DNA of 64,000 bases from CAYXGZ01 sp964464755 (GCA_964464755.1 CAYXGZ010000011.1:11282-75281); one strand, 5' to 3'. Shown: positions 34,224-42,347, counted from the first letter of the stretch. Numbers and translations are program-made. The notes: generated by a model not told the origin, from the letters alone.

Positions 34224-36926
34224 TCACCCGGGGATCCCTCGCGGCGAGAACCAGCTGAGGCGCCTCAGCAGCTTCCAGGACTCCAGCACGGTCACCGGCA
34301 CGAAGCCCAGGGCGGTCACCGCCGCGCACTCGAACCAGGTCAGTTCGCCCGACTTCAGGAACCGCTCCAGGAATCCGGAGTGGTGGCTGGCGACCTGGAG
34401 GCCGACGGTGACGGCCGCGATGACGGCGAGCCTCGCGTTGGAGAGGACTCCCAACTCCCAGAGTGTGCGCGTCCGGCTCCGGTAGGCGAAGGCGCGGAGC
34501 ACCTCTTCGACCACCAGGATGGAGAAGGCGTACGTCCGGGCCCGCTCCAGGGATCCCTCGACGTGGAGCCCGTAGAGGAACCCGGCCATCGTGCATCCGG
34601 TGACCAGGATCCCGCTGACGATCATCCGGGTGAGGAAGTCGCGATCCACGATTTCCGTGCCGGGGCGTCTCGGGGGCACCTTCAGGAGCCCCGGCTCCGC
34701 GGGGTCGATCGCCAGGGCGAGCGCCGGGAGGCCGTCCGTCACCAGGTTGATCCAGAGGAGCTGGATCGGGACGAGGGGCAGCGGCCAGCCCGCGACGACG
34801 GCGATGGCCATGACGAGGATCTCCGCGATGTTCCCGCTGAGCAGGTACAGGAGCGTCTTGCGGATGTTCTCGTAGATCGCGCGCCCTTCCTTGATCGCGC
34901 TCACGATGGTCGCGAAGTTGTCGTCCGTGATGACCATCGCGGAGGCGTCCTTCGCCACGTCCGTCCCGGTCCTCCCCATCGCGATCCCGATGTCGGCCCC
35001 CTTGAGGGCCGGGGCGTCGTTCACCCCGTCGCCGGTCATCGCGACCACCGCCCCGCGGGCCTTCCACGCCCTCACGATCCGCAGCTTGTGCTCCGGGCTC
35101 ACCCGGGCGTAGATCGAGGTGGAGTCCACCTTGGCCGCCAGCCCCGCGTCGTCCAGGGCCTCGACCTCCGGTCCGGTCAGGATCTCGGACTCGAGCATGG
35201 CGATCCCCAGGACGCGGGCGATCGCCAGGGCGGTCCGTGGATTGTCGCCCGTGATCATCACGGGACGGATCCCGGCCTCCCGGCAGGCCTGCACCGCGGC
35301 CCGGACCTCGGGCCGCGGGGGGTCCTGGAGCCCGACGAGGCCGAGGTACTCGAGGCCCGACTCCGGGTCCCCGCCGTCGTCCACGCGCTTCGACGCGACC
35401 GCGAGCACGCGCAGGCCTCGACCGGCCATCTCCTCCGCCGCGTCGCTCCAGGTGGGCGACGGCGAGGAGCAGCGTGGAATCACGGATTCCGGCGCGCCCT
35501 TGACGTAGGAACGCGGACCGTCCTTCGTCGAACGCACGATCGACATGCGTTTCCGGGCGGAGTCGAAGGGCCGGATCGTGACCACGGGCTCCGTACCGTC
35601 GATGAGATCGGAGCCGAGGCCGGCGGCGGCCGCCGCCTCGAGCAGGGCCCCCTCCGTCGGATCGCCGGCCGTTTCCGTCCTCCCCTCCCGTCGGACGAGC
35701 CGCGCGGTCGAGCCGGCCGCCGCCGCCCAGAGGAGCCGGCGCTCGTCGTCCCCGAGGACCTCCCGGACGCTCATCCGTCCCTCCGTGAGGGTGCCCGTCT
35801 TGTCGGTGCAGATCACGGTGGTGCAGCCGAGGGTCTCCACGGACGCGAGCTTCCGCACGAGGGCGTTCCTCCGCGCCATGCGCTGGACGCCCAGGGCCAG
35901 GGCGATGGTCACCACGGCGGGAAGGCCCTCGGGGATCGCCGCGACCGCCAGGCTGATCGAGGTCAGGATCATCTCGACCTTGGGGATCCCACGCAGCAGG
36001 CCCAGGAGGAACACGAGGGCGACGACGGCGCCCGAGCCGAAGACCAGCCACTTCCCGAAGGTCCTCAGCCGCGCCTGGAGCGGAGTCTCCTCCTCCCCGG
36101 TCGTGCGGACGAGCTCGGCGATCCGCCCGAATTCCGTGGCGCCGCCGGTGTCGACGACGATCGCCTCCGCCACCCCCGCGACGGCGATGGTCCCCGTGTA
36201 CGCCATGGTCCGGCGCTCGGCCAGGGCCGAGTCGGGCGCGTCGGGGGGAGAGGCCTGCTTGCCGCTGGGCTCCGATTCGCCCGTCAGGGCGGATTCGACG
36301 CAGCGCAGATCCGAGGCCGACACCAGCCGGAGATCGGCGGGTACCTGATCGCCGGCCTCCAGGATGACCAGGTCCCCGGGGACGAGCTCGGCGGCCGGGA
36401 GGATCCGGGTCGTTCCGGCCCGACGGACCCGGGCCGAGGGGGCGGTCATCTTCCGGAGGGCCGCCAGGGCGTCGGCCGCGCGGACCTCCTGGAGGTACCC
36501 GATGACCGCGTTGAGGGCCACGATGCCCGCAATGGCCGCCGCGTCGGCGATTTCACCCAGCGCGGCGGATACGGCGGCGGCGCCGACCAGGATGAGGACG
36601 AGGAGGTTCGTGAACTGGTCCAGGAAGACCCAGATCCGGGATCGAGGCGGGGCGGCCATGATCCGGTTCGGTCCGTGCACGACCAGGCGTTGCCCCGCCT
36701 CGGCCTCCTCGAGACCCCGGAGCGGGTCGGTTCCCAGAGCCACGGCGACTTGCCCCGGGTCCAGGGCGTGCCACGTCGTCGTTCCGGCTCCCGGCCGCGG
36801 CCCCGGGTTCCGTTGGGCGAGGGGTGCCGGGGAGCGGGCGGCTTCCTCGGCGCCGGCGGAGCCTTCCTTCGCCCTCATGCCTTTCGAACGAACCGGAGCC
36901 GCCGGAAATTCTCGCCACGCCTCCAT
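34224..36926 (-). CDS. P2-type cation-transporting ATPase (calcium-pump-like)
   Basis: 900 residues if the first ATG is used; a second ATG at 36878 would give 884. Neither has a good ribosome site, but the first is 7 bases after the HD-GYP stop, which would allow coupling. The N-terminal cation-ATPase domain begins near WHALDPGQVAVALG. The actuator has LTGES, the fourth helix PEGLPAVVTIALALG, the phosphorylation site DKTGTLTEG, and the hinge TGDGVNDAPALK. These identify a P2-type ATPase such as the bacterial PacL/Ca2+ pumps, not a P1B metal pump. The ion (calcium, manganese or other) is not determined. Confidence 0.9.
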   Translation of the reverse strand: MEAWREFPAAPVRSKGMRAKEGSAGAEEAARSPAPLAQRNPGPRPGAGTTTWHALDPGQVAVALGTDPLRGLEEAEAGQRLVVHGPNRIMAAPPRSRIWVFLDQFTNLLVLILVGAAAVSAALGEIADAAAIAGIVALNAVIGYLQEVRAADALAALRKMTAPSARVRRAGTTRILPAAELVPGDLVILEAGDQVPADLRLVSASDLRCVESALTGESEPSGKQASPPDAPDSALAERRTMAYTGTIAVAGVAEAIVVDTGGATEFGRIAELVRTTGEEETPLQARLRTFGKWLVFGSGAVVALVFLLGLLRGIPKVEMILTSISLAVAAIPEGLPAVVTIALALGVQRMARRNALVRKLASVETLGCTTVICTDKTGTLTEGRMSVREVLGDDERRLLWAAAAGSTARLVRREGRTETAGDPTEGALLEAAAAAGLGSDLIDGTEPVVTIRPFDSARKRMSIVRSTKDGPRSYVKGAPESVIPRCSSPSPTWSDAAEEMAGRGLRVLAVASKRVDDGGDPESGLEYLGLVGLQDPPRPEVRAAVQACREAGIRPVMITGDNPRTALAIARVLGIAMLESEILTGPEVEALDDAGLAAKVDSTSIYARVSPEHKLRIVRAWKARGAVVAMTGDGVNDAPALKGADIGIAMGRTGTDVAKDASAMVITDDNFATIVSAIKEGRAIYENIRKTLLYLLSGNIAEILVMAIAVVAGWPLPLVPIQLLWINLVTDGLPALALAIDPAEPGLLKVPPRRPGTEIVDRDFLTRMIVSGILVTGCTMAGFLYGLHVEGSLERARTYAFSILVVEEVLRAFAYRSRTRTLWELGVLSNARLAVIAAVTVGLQVASHHSGFLERFLKSGELTWFECAAVTALGFVPVTVLESWKLLRRLSWFSPRGIPG

Positions 36927-36933
36927 CGCGAAT

Positions 36934-37890
36934 TCAGTCGACGGACAGCGAGGCCCCGCGCGCGGCCGCCAGGTGAGCCCACCGGGCGGGCGCGACCGAT
37001 TCGAAGGCCGCGATGACCGCCGGGTCGAAGAGTCGACCCTGCTCCTTCTTCAGGTACTCGGCCGCCTGCCGGAACGTCAGGGGGGAGTGGTAGGGGCGCG
37101 GAGTCGTCAGCGCGTCGAGGACGTCGGCGACGGCGAAGATCCGGGCGCCGAGGGGGATCTGCTCTCCCCGTAGTCCCCGGGGATACCCGGACCCGTCCCA
37201 GCGCTCGTGGTGGGCGGCGACGAGGGCCCGGGCTTCCTCGAGGAAGGACAGGTGGCCCAGCAGTTCTGCGCCCTCCCCGGGGTGGCGTTTCATCACGGCC
37301 CATTCCTCGGGCGAGAGCGGACCCTCCTTGAGCAGGATCGAGTCCGGGGTGCCGATCTTCCCGATGTCGTGGAGCACCGCGCCCCGGGCGAGCGCCTCCT
37401 CTCCGCCGAGGTTCATCGCCTTCGCCAGCTCGAGGGTGTAGGCCCGGACCCGCTCGGAGTGGCCGGCCGTGGCCCGCTCGCGGACTTCCAGGCAGGAAGC
37501 GATGGTGCGCAGCGTCGCCTCGTGGGCGTCCCTCAAGGCCGCCAGCGACCGCTGGATGCGGTTGGCCAGGAGGACGGCCAGGACCGCGACCGTCCACAGG
37601 CTCCCGAGTTCCCCCAACTGGTCGGCCTGCATCATGACGTCGCCCGCCCAATCCCGCAGGATGTGCCGGAGGAAGAGGAGGCTGAGGAGCCCGCTCACCG
37701 CCAGCGTGCCCGGCCAGCCGAGCAGGAAGGCCGCCAGGAGGATGGGAACGTAATGGAGCTTCTGCAAGACCAGGTGAATCCAATGCCAGGAGTGCGGGCC
37801 CGCCGGCACCAAGGCATGCGCTGACCCGACCAGGAGCGCCAGCACGACCACGGCGATCCAGGAATCGATGCGTAAGCGCGTCGTGGCCAT
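36934..37890 (-). CDS. Membrane HD-GYP domain protein (likely cyclic-di-GMP phosphodiesterase)
   Basis: 318 residues from ATG 37890, which has GGAG upstream; the longer frame has no signal features. Four or five N-terminal membrane helices form a sensor region (1-125). The HD-GYP domain follows: HSERVRAYTLELA, LHDIGKIGTPD with the HD metal pair, HHERWDGSGYPRGL with the GYP motif, and ADVLDALTTPRPYH. All expected metal and GYP residues are present, so it should hydrolyse cyclic-di-GMP. It is the first gene of this minus-strand block and may regulate it indirectly. Confidence 0.88.
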   Translation of the reverse strand: MATTRLRIDSWIAVVVLALLVGSAHALVPAGPHSWHWIHLVLQKLHYVPILLAAFLLGWPGTLAVSGLLSLLFLRHILRDWAGDVMMQADQLGELGSLWTVAVLAVLLANRIQRSLAALRDAHEATLRTIASCLEVRERATAGHSERVRAYTLELAKAMNLGGEEALARGAVLHDIGKIGTPDSILLKEGPLSPEEWAVMKRHPGEGAELLGHLSFLEEARALVAAHHERWDGSGYPRGLRGEQIPLGARIFAVADVLDALTTPRPYHSPLTFRQAAEYLKKEQGRLFDPAVIAAFESVAPARWAHLAAARGASLSVD

Positions 37891-38618
37891 GCTCGGTACT
37901 CCAGGAACGCCTGGCGGCATCCAGGTATTCACGATGCCCCGTCCCAGGCGTTGAGACCCGAGAATCCTACACCGGGGAAGCAGGATCACGCGGCGCGGTC
38001 CAGGCCATGCGGGGGAGGTTCGGGATTCGGACACCCCGGAGCGGCCATCATGGGCAGGGCCAGATCTTCCACGACCGGTTGACGATTCCCCCAATGTTCC
38101 AAGAGTTGCAGCAGGCCGCTAGCGAAGGGAGGCCTGCAGCAGCTGCAAGGGAGTGCCGAGACGGGTAGGCCGGGTCCCCGTGATGAGGCCGTTGGTCAAG
38201 AGGACTGGTCGATCTTACCGCATCTTGCTGGGTTTGATCGGGGCCGGTCCTCCTCGGGAAGGATCGCGGAGCCCCGTCACGGTCCTTCCTGCGCCGGGTT
38301 CGTAGTATGGATGGCTCTGGATTCCGCCCAAGGCAACCGCCTTGGCCAACTCGTTCCGAAGGGTGTTAATGAGGGCCAAGAGCCGCCCGCTTCCGGACGG
38401 GCGGGTACATACCCCCCGGCCAAGCCGCCCGGCTGCTCCGCATCAGCCGGTTCACGCTCTACCCCCTGGGCCGGCGAGTGGGAATCGAACTATCAAGAAA
38501 AACTCAATAGTTCGACACCAAGCCACGTCTGGCCTGACTGGTCCTACATGAGCCGAATTGCGGCCCGAATCGCGTGCCGCGGAATGGCACGCGGCCGGCG
38601 TAGGCTCAGGAGGTGATC
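37891..38618. other. Intergenic region between HD-GYP gene and excisionase
   Basis: About 730 bases with no intact gene. It holds an imperfect hairpin (TTGCAGC and AGGCC arms at 38104-38115 pairing across to 38133-38150 with a 6-base bulge) and a degenerate copy of the excisionase coding sequence (38395-38480, listed separately). It probably also contains the divergent promoters for the HD-GYP gene and for the excisionase operon, which I cannot place. Confidence 0.55.
38395..38480 (+). pseudogene. Decayed partial copy of the excisionase gene
   Basis: The segment GGCTGCTCCGCATCAGCCGG followed by TTCACGCTCTAC is identical to the HTH part of the functional gene at 38691-38722, and flanking bases (GGGTAC, then TGGGCC, GTCGCC-like) also correspond. 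Frameshifts and loss of the 5' and 3' parts show it is dead. It lies 270 bases upstream of the intact gene and indicates a duplication or repeated insertion of related elements. Confidence 0.7.
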
Positions 38619-38840
38619 ATGGAGTCGAAGGTGACCAAGGAGCAGCCCCGCTTCCCCACCGACGGGTACGTGACCGCCGATCAGGCCGCAAGGCTGCTCC
38701 GCATCAGCCGGTTCACGCTCTACTACTGGGCCAGCGTCCGCAAGATCCCCCACTACCGCGTCGGTCGCCGCGTCATGTTTTGCCTCAAGGACCTGAAGGC
38801 CTGGATGGACGTCCACAAGTTCGACGAGATGGCCGGATAA
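38619..38840 (+). CDS. Excisionase-like helix-turn-helix protein
   Basis: 73 residues from an ATG with AGGAGG six bases upstream; a GTG at 38613 is inside the ribosome site. The HTH_17 / MerR-like fold is clear: YVTADQAARLLRISRFTLYY then WASVRKIPHYRVGRRVMF and LKDLKAWM. Such small proteins act as excisionases or recombination directionality factors, or as regulators of the integrase. It starts the three-gene operon that ends with the integrase next to the tRNA, as expected for an integrative element. Confidence 0.83.
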   Translation: MESKVTKEQPRFPTDGYVTADQAARLLRISRFTLYYWASVRKIPHYRVGRRVMFCLKDLKAWMDVHKFDEMAG

Positions 38841-38852
38841 CCGGAGACTCCC

Positions 38853-39482
38853 ATGACGCTACCCAAAGATCGCCTGCATCCGCGGCTGCTGTACTACGGC
38901 CGCCAGGATCCGCCCTGGCCCCGCATCCTCGTCATCGGGCAGGAGGCCAATTCGCCCAAGCCCGTCGGCGACCACGTCGGCACCTACGACCTCCCCAACG
39001 CCGCCAAGCGCCGAGTCCATTTCTGGACCGGCAGCCACAAGGCCATCCAACGCGCCGCCGGATTCCCGGGCCTGCACCTTCGCAAGCAAGCCATCCAAGT
39101 CGGCAGCTCCCCGATCGTCTACGCGGACGCCAGCCCCCGCAGCGTGGCCGTCTCCAACCGCGTGCCCCGCCCCAAGATCAGCGACGATGAGCTCGCCCAG
39201 CACGGCGCCCGCCTCTTCGCCCTCCCGCAGGCCATGGCCTGCCCGCTGATCGTGGTCTCAGGCCACAAGTCGAGGTGGCAGGCCTTCTACGACGTCGTCG
39301 AAGCCGCCGCCGAGTACAACGGGGCGAAGCTCGCCTACGTACCCTTCTACGGGCAGGGACCTGCCACGACCGAGGAGCGCTACCTCCCGCTCTGCGAACC
39401 GGAGGTTCGACTTCTCCTCAGGAAGATCGTCTACTTCTGGGCCGAAGCCAACGACATCGAGCTGGGAGCTCCGGAGGAGTAA
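38853..39482 (+). CDS. Conserved-looking orphan between excisionase and integrase
   Basis: 209 residues, no signal peptide, cytoplasmic. It has an alpha/beta appearance: RILVIGQEANSPKPVGDHVG near the start, PLIVVSGHKSRWQAFYDVVE in the middle and KLAYVPFYGQGP later. The GQEANSP and GHKSRW elements recall the two active-site loops of uracil-DNA-glycosylase-like folds, but the match is weak and no function should be assigned. The stop shares a base with the integrase ATG (TAATG), so the two are translationally coupled. It may be a recombination accessory or a DNA-related enzyme. Confidence 0.78.
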   Translation: MTLPKDRLHPRLLYYGRQDPPWPRILVIGQEANSPKPVGDHVGTYDLPNAAKRRVHFWTGSHKAIQRAAGFPGLHLRKQAIQVGSSPIVYADASPRSVAVSNRVPRPKISDDELAQHGARLFALPQAMACPLIVVSGHKSRWQAFYDVVEAAAEYNGAKLAYVPFYGQGPATTEERYLPLCEPEVRLLLRKIVYFWAEANDIELGAPEE

Positions 39483-40705
39483 TGGGCATCCTCAACCGCA
39501 ACGGCGTCTACTGGATCGACTACTACGTCCGCGACGAAGCCGGACGCGTCAAGCGCCGCCGCGAAGCCGTCGGCACCAACCGCCGCCTCGCCGCCGACCT
39601 CCTCAAAAAGCGCCACGCCGACGCCGCCGAGCGCCGCTACTTCCCCGAGCGCAACCGCCCCGAAGTCCTCTTCAGCGACGCCCGCAAGGAGTTCGACGCC
39701 TGGGCCAAGGTCAACGTCAGCGAGTCCGGCGCCATCCGCTACGCCTGCTCCATGGACGCGCTCGAGCTCGCCTTCGGCCACGTCAAGCTCCACGAGATCA
39801 CCCCGCTCGCCGTGGAGACCTTCAAGTCCGCCCGCCTGAAAGACGTCAAGCCCGCCACGGTCAACCGCGACCTCATGACCCTCAAGCGGCTCATCAACCT
39901 GATCCTCCAGGGCCAGCTACTGCCGGACGCCAAGGTCGATCCCCTGCTCCCCCCGCGCATCCGCCTGCTCCGCGAGAACAACAAGCGCCTCCGCTACCTG
40001 ACCGCCAAGGAGTACGCGGAACTCCTCATGGCCTGCGACCGCCAACGCTTCAAGAGCCGCCGGACCGGCGCCCGCGGCATCTACTTCCGTCCCATCGTCG
40101 TCACCGCCTGCCACACCGGCATGCGCCTCCAGGAGATCCTCAAGCTCAAGCGGGAGGATGTCGACCTCCCCGGCCGCATCATCACCGTCCACGAGGCCAA
40201 GGCCGGCAGCGCCCGACACATCCCCGTCAACCAGCTCCTGGCGACGGAGCTACAAGCCCACCTGGATAGCCATGGGAGCCCCTGGGCCTTCCCCCACGAC
40301 GACTTGGGCAAGCGGAAGGGGAAACCGTACAACTGGATCGCCCCGGGCTGGCGCAGCGTCATCGAGGAGGCCAAGATCGAGAACCTGCGCTTCCACGACC
40401 TGCGCCACACCTGCGCCTCCTGGCTCGTCCAGCGCGGCGTGCCGCTCAAGACGGTGCAGGAGATCCTCGGGCACAAGTCCTTCCAGACCACGCTGCGCTA
40501 CGCACACCTGGCGCCCGAACTCCGCGCCGACGCGGTGGAAAAGCTCTGCGACGTGGGAAACCATGGACACATCCATGGACAAGTCGGGAATGCCCCGCCG
40601 CGGCGACCTTTGCGGCCCGCCGCAAACGATGGGACGACAACGGGTAGTGGTGCCGGGGGCGGGATTCGAACCCGCAGCCTACGGCTTATGAAACCGCCGC
40701 TCTAA
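39482..40705 (+). CDS. Island integrase (tyrosine recombinase) reading into the tRNA att site
   Basis: 407 residues; GGAGGAG precedes the ATG. The N-terminus MGILNRNGVYWIDYYVRDEA is an arm-binding-type domain, then a SAM-like core-binding domain (80-170). Catalytic residues are all visible: Arg in CHTGMRLQEILKL, Lys in HEAKAGSARHIP, HxxR in FHDLRHTCASWL, His in LGHKSFQTTLRYAHL and Tyr in the same block. The last 18 residues (GAGGGIRTRSLRLMKPPL) are encoded by the antisense of the tRNA-Met gene, so the gene crosses the att core. It most likely mediates insertion at tRNA-Met. Confidence 0.92.
   Translation: MGILNRNGVYWIDYYVRDEAGRVKRRREAVGTNRRLAADLLKKRHADAAERRYFPERNRPEVLFSDARKEFDAWAKVNVSESGAIRYACSMDALELAFGHVKLHEITPLAVETFKSARLKDVKPATVNRDLMTLKRLINLILQGQLLPDAKVDPLLPPRIRLLRENNKRLRYLTAKEYAELLMACDRQRFKSRRTGARGIYFRPIVVTACHTGMRLQEILKLKREDVDLPGRIITVHEAKAGSARHIPVNQLLATELQAHLDSHGSPWAFPHDDLGKRKGKPYNWIAPGWRSVIEEAKIENLRFHDLRHTCASWLVQRGVPLKTVQEILGHKSFQTTLRYAHLAPELRADAVEKLCDVGNHGHIHGQVGNAPPRRPLRPAANDGTTTGSGAGGGIRTRSLRLMKPPL
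40563..40581 (+). repeat. Right arm-type repeat inside the integrase gene
   Basis: ATGGACACATCCATGGACA, identical to 8689-8707 and in the same orientation, 66 bases inside the right att core. It codes for part of the integrase C-terminus. Paired short repeats flanking both cores suggest recombinase arm sites; the role is inferred. Confidence 0.55.
40647..40692 (+). repeat. attR core within tRNA-Met
   Basis: Perfect copy of 8524-8569. It spans one flanking base and the 3' 45 bases of the tRNA gene, up to the anticodon loop. Crossover within it restores a complete tRNA after integration. It overlaps the integrase C-terminal codons on the opposite strand. Confidence 0.93.
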
Positions 40706-40723
40706 CCATTGAGCTACCCCGGC
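40648..40723 (-). tRNA. tRNA-Met (anticodon CAT), intact
   Basis: 76 nt with encoded CCA. Acceptor GCCGGGG pairs with CCCCGGC; the D arm is GCTC/GAGC with loop AATGGTTA; the anticodon arm is closed by GCGGT/GCCGT with loop TTCATAA (CAT at 34-36); the T arm is GCGGG/CCCGC with TTCGAAT. The acceptor's first pair G-C and the D loop suit an elongator Met; tRNA-Ile2 with a modified C34 has the same DNA anticodon and cannot be excluded. It is the integration target of the island. Confidence 0.93.
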
Positions 40724-40814
40724 GAGGGTGGCTGGTCGAGGGGCGTCATCTTAGGACCGCGCCGCGGGGGAATCAAGCCGCGCCGCCGGCCTTCCTCCCC
40801 CGCGGCGGGATGAA

Positions 40815-41510
40815 CTACCGCGTCGCGATTCTCGCCAGCGCCAGGACCGCCACCGCCACCAGGGCCGGCAGCAGGTTCCCCGCCCCGCCCCCCGCCGAGC
40901 AGCCCCCGCCGCCGCCCGACGAACCGCCACCCGTCGCGGGCGCACCGGCCGCCGGGGACGGAGCCGGCGTCGGCGCGGGCGTCGGATCCGGATCCGGCGC
41001 GGGCTCGACCGCCTCGTTCGTGAACGCCACCGTCGTCAGCTCCACGGGGATCAGCTCGTTCAGCTCGTTGAGGAACACCGGAAAGTCGTACTCCGCCGGC
41101 ACTCCGCACGTGAAGGTGAACGCCCCCGTCCCGATCACCCGGAACCGCGCCACCGCGATCGCCCCGGCCGTCCGCGGCCACGTCGCCTCCGAGAGGTCGA
41201 TCGACGCGTACCTCACCATCCCCGGCTGGGTCACCTCGTTCGTCGCCTCCCACAGGCTCCCCGTCCAGGACGACCCCTCCGTCCACGGAGCAATCGACAC
41301 CGGCTCCACGACCGCCGCGTCGTAGTTCAGCTCGATCTGCGTCCCGATGATCGTCCAGCCGTCCAGGATCGCCACCTCGACCTCGAACTCCGAGCCGATC
41401 GACAGGTCGGCCCCGACGATCCGCAGCTCGACGGGAAGCGACTGCGCCGAAGCCGGCAGGGCGCTTCCCAGCAATCCCAGGCCCAGGACCAGCACGCCGA
41501 ATCGGTTCAT
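40815..41510 (-). CDS. Secreted cohesin-like protein with C-terminal sorting signal
   Basis: 231 residues with AGGGAG upstream and a signal peptide ending ASAQ (about residue 23). The body (25-170) is a beta-sandwich of the cohesin/carbohydrate-binding superfamily: LSIGSEFEVEVAILDG, GTQIELNYDAAVVEP and GAIAVARFRVIGTGAF. A Pro/Asp/Thr linker (about 175-200) leads to GGGGGCSAGGGAGNLL, a hydrophobic helix and a terminal Arg, a tripartite C-terminal signal with a single Cys like MYXO-CTERM or Synerg-CTERM types. It is probably cell-surface anchored. The next upstream gene has the same plan. Confidence 0.8.
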   Translation of the reverse strand: MNRFGVLVLGLGLLGSALPASAQSLPVELRIVGADLSIGSEFEVEVAILDGWTIIGTQIELNYDAAVVEPVSIAPWTEGSSWTGSLWEATNEVTQPGMVRYASIDLSEATWPRTAGAIAVARFRVIGTGAFTFTCGVPAEYDFPVFLNELNELIPVELTTVAFTNEAVEPAPDPDPTPAPTPAPSPAAGAPATGGGSSGGGGGCSAGGGAGNLLPALVAVAVLALARIATR

Positions 41511-41538
41511 GTCCGTCTCCCTTGTGTTCCTGCCTTCC

Positions 41539-42264
41539 CTAGGAAGCCCGCGAGCCCCTGTCCCGCAGAATCCGCTCGAGACCCAGGACGACCAGGACCG
41601 CCAGCAGCGGCGCCAGGGTCGCGGACCCGCCCCCCGCCGAACAGCCACCGCCCCCGCCGCCGCCCCCCGAGGAACCCGCCGCGGCCGCGACGGGAGGCGG
41701 CGCCGGCTCGACCGGATCCGGGGCCGGATCGGGCTCCGGAGCGGGCTCCGGAGGCAGGGGCGCCGGGTAGACGCCGTCGGCCCGCGGATCCCCCTCGATC
41801 TCGTTCCCCGTCGAGGCCTCGACGAACCCGGGAACCGAGAGCGAGCCGGGCCCGAACGCGATCCCCGTGCTCCCCTCACCGACCACCGTGAACGTGAACG
41901 TCACCAGCGTCCAGGTCCCGCTGGTCCGCGCGAACCCGGGCTCGAAGTCCACGCACCCGAAGTAGGCCCATCCGGGGCTCGCGGCGATCCAATCCGAGAC
42001 GTCGAACGGGGCCGAGCCCCAGAAGTCCCCGAGCTGCCGGGACGAGAGCGAGAGCACCGCGGGATCCCACGACAGCGAGAAATCGGCCCCGCCGAGCGCC
42101 GGCCCGTCCACCACGGTCCGGACCGTCACCGTGATCACCTCGCCGACCGGGCGCGGGCCCGCCGGCTCGACGGCCAGGACCTCCAAGGACGCCCCCTGGG
42201 CGTGCGCGGGCCGCGCGGCGCCGACCAGTCCGAGGACCAGGACCACCGTCCACGCGAAACGCAT
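41539..42264 (-). CDS. Second secreted cohesin-like protein with C-terminal sorting signal
   Basis: 241 residues; AAAGGAGG precedes the ATG. The signal peptide ends AHAQ. The domain (25-160) has the cohesin pattern PVGEVITVTVRTVVDG, GADFSLSWDPAVLSL and GTWTLVTFTFTVVGEG. A Pro/Glu/Asp linker is followed by GGGGCSAGGGSATLAPLL, a hydrophobic helix and RDRGSRAS. The layout and the CSAGGG box match the downstream protein, indicating duplication and a shared sorting route. No dockerin is visible in the window, so the binding partner is unknown. Confidence 0.8.
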   Translation of the reverse strand: MRFAWTVVLVLGLVGAARPAHAQGASLEVLAVEPAGPRPVGEVITVTVRTVVDGPALGGADFSLSWDPAVLSLSSRQLGDFWGSAPFDVSDWIAASPGWAYFGCVDFEPGFARTSGTWTLVTFTFTVVGEGSTGIAFGPGSLSVPGFVEASTGNEIEGDPRADGVYPAPLPPEPAPEPDPAPDPVEPAPPPVAAAAGSSGGGGGGGGCSAGGGSATLAPLLAVLVVLGLERILRDRGSRAS

Positions 42265-42347
42265 CGGGCCTCCTTTGGCTTGCTCACCCCTACCTAGGAA
42301 GCGGCGTCGCGGCTGTCCCCCGGAATCCGCAGGCTATACTCCGGTCG

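Larger units (their letters stand above)
8524..40692. mobile_element. 32-kb genomic island integrated in tRNA-Met(CAT), metal-resistance cargo
   Basis: A perfect 46-bp direct repeat (8524-8569 and 40647-40692) consists of the 3' portion of a tRNA-Met gene. The tRNA is complete only at the right end, next to an integrase gene that reads into it, the classic layout of a tRNA-targeted integrative element. Inside are an excisionase, two tyrosine recombinases, an IS3 remnant, two RND metal pumps, two P-type ATPases and about a dozen secreted metal-binding or heme proteins. By eye, third-position GC bias is weaker inside than in the flanking chromosome. I see no conjugation or replication genes, so it is probably a mobilisable or non-autonomous island. 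Confidence 0.88.

Noticed and set aside
34224..36926. Classifying this ATPase as a copper or zinc P1B pump because of its island
   Set aside because: Helix 4 reads PEGLPAVVTIALALG with no CPC, and there is no N-terminal HMA domain, so it is P2 type.
40648..40723. Naming the tRNA as initiator fMet
   Set aside because: The first acceptor pair is a normal G-C and the anticodon stem lacks the three consecutive G-C pairs of initiators, so an elongator Met (or Ile2) is preferred.
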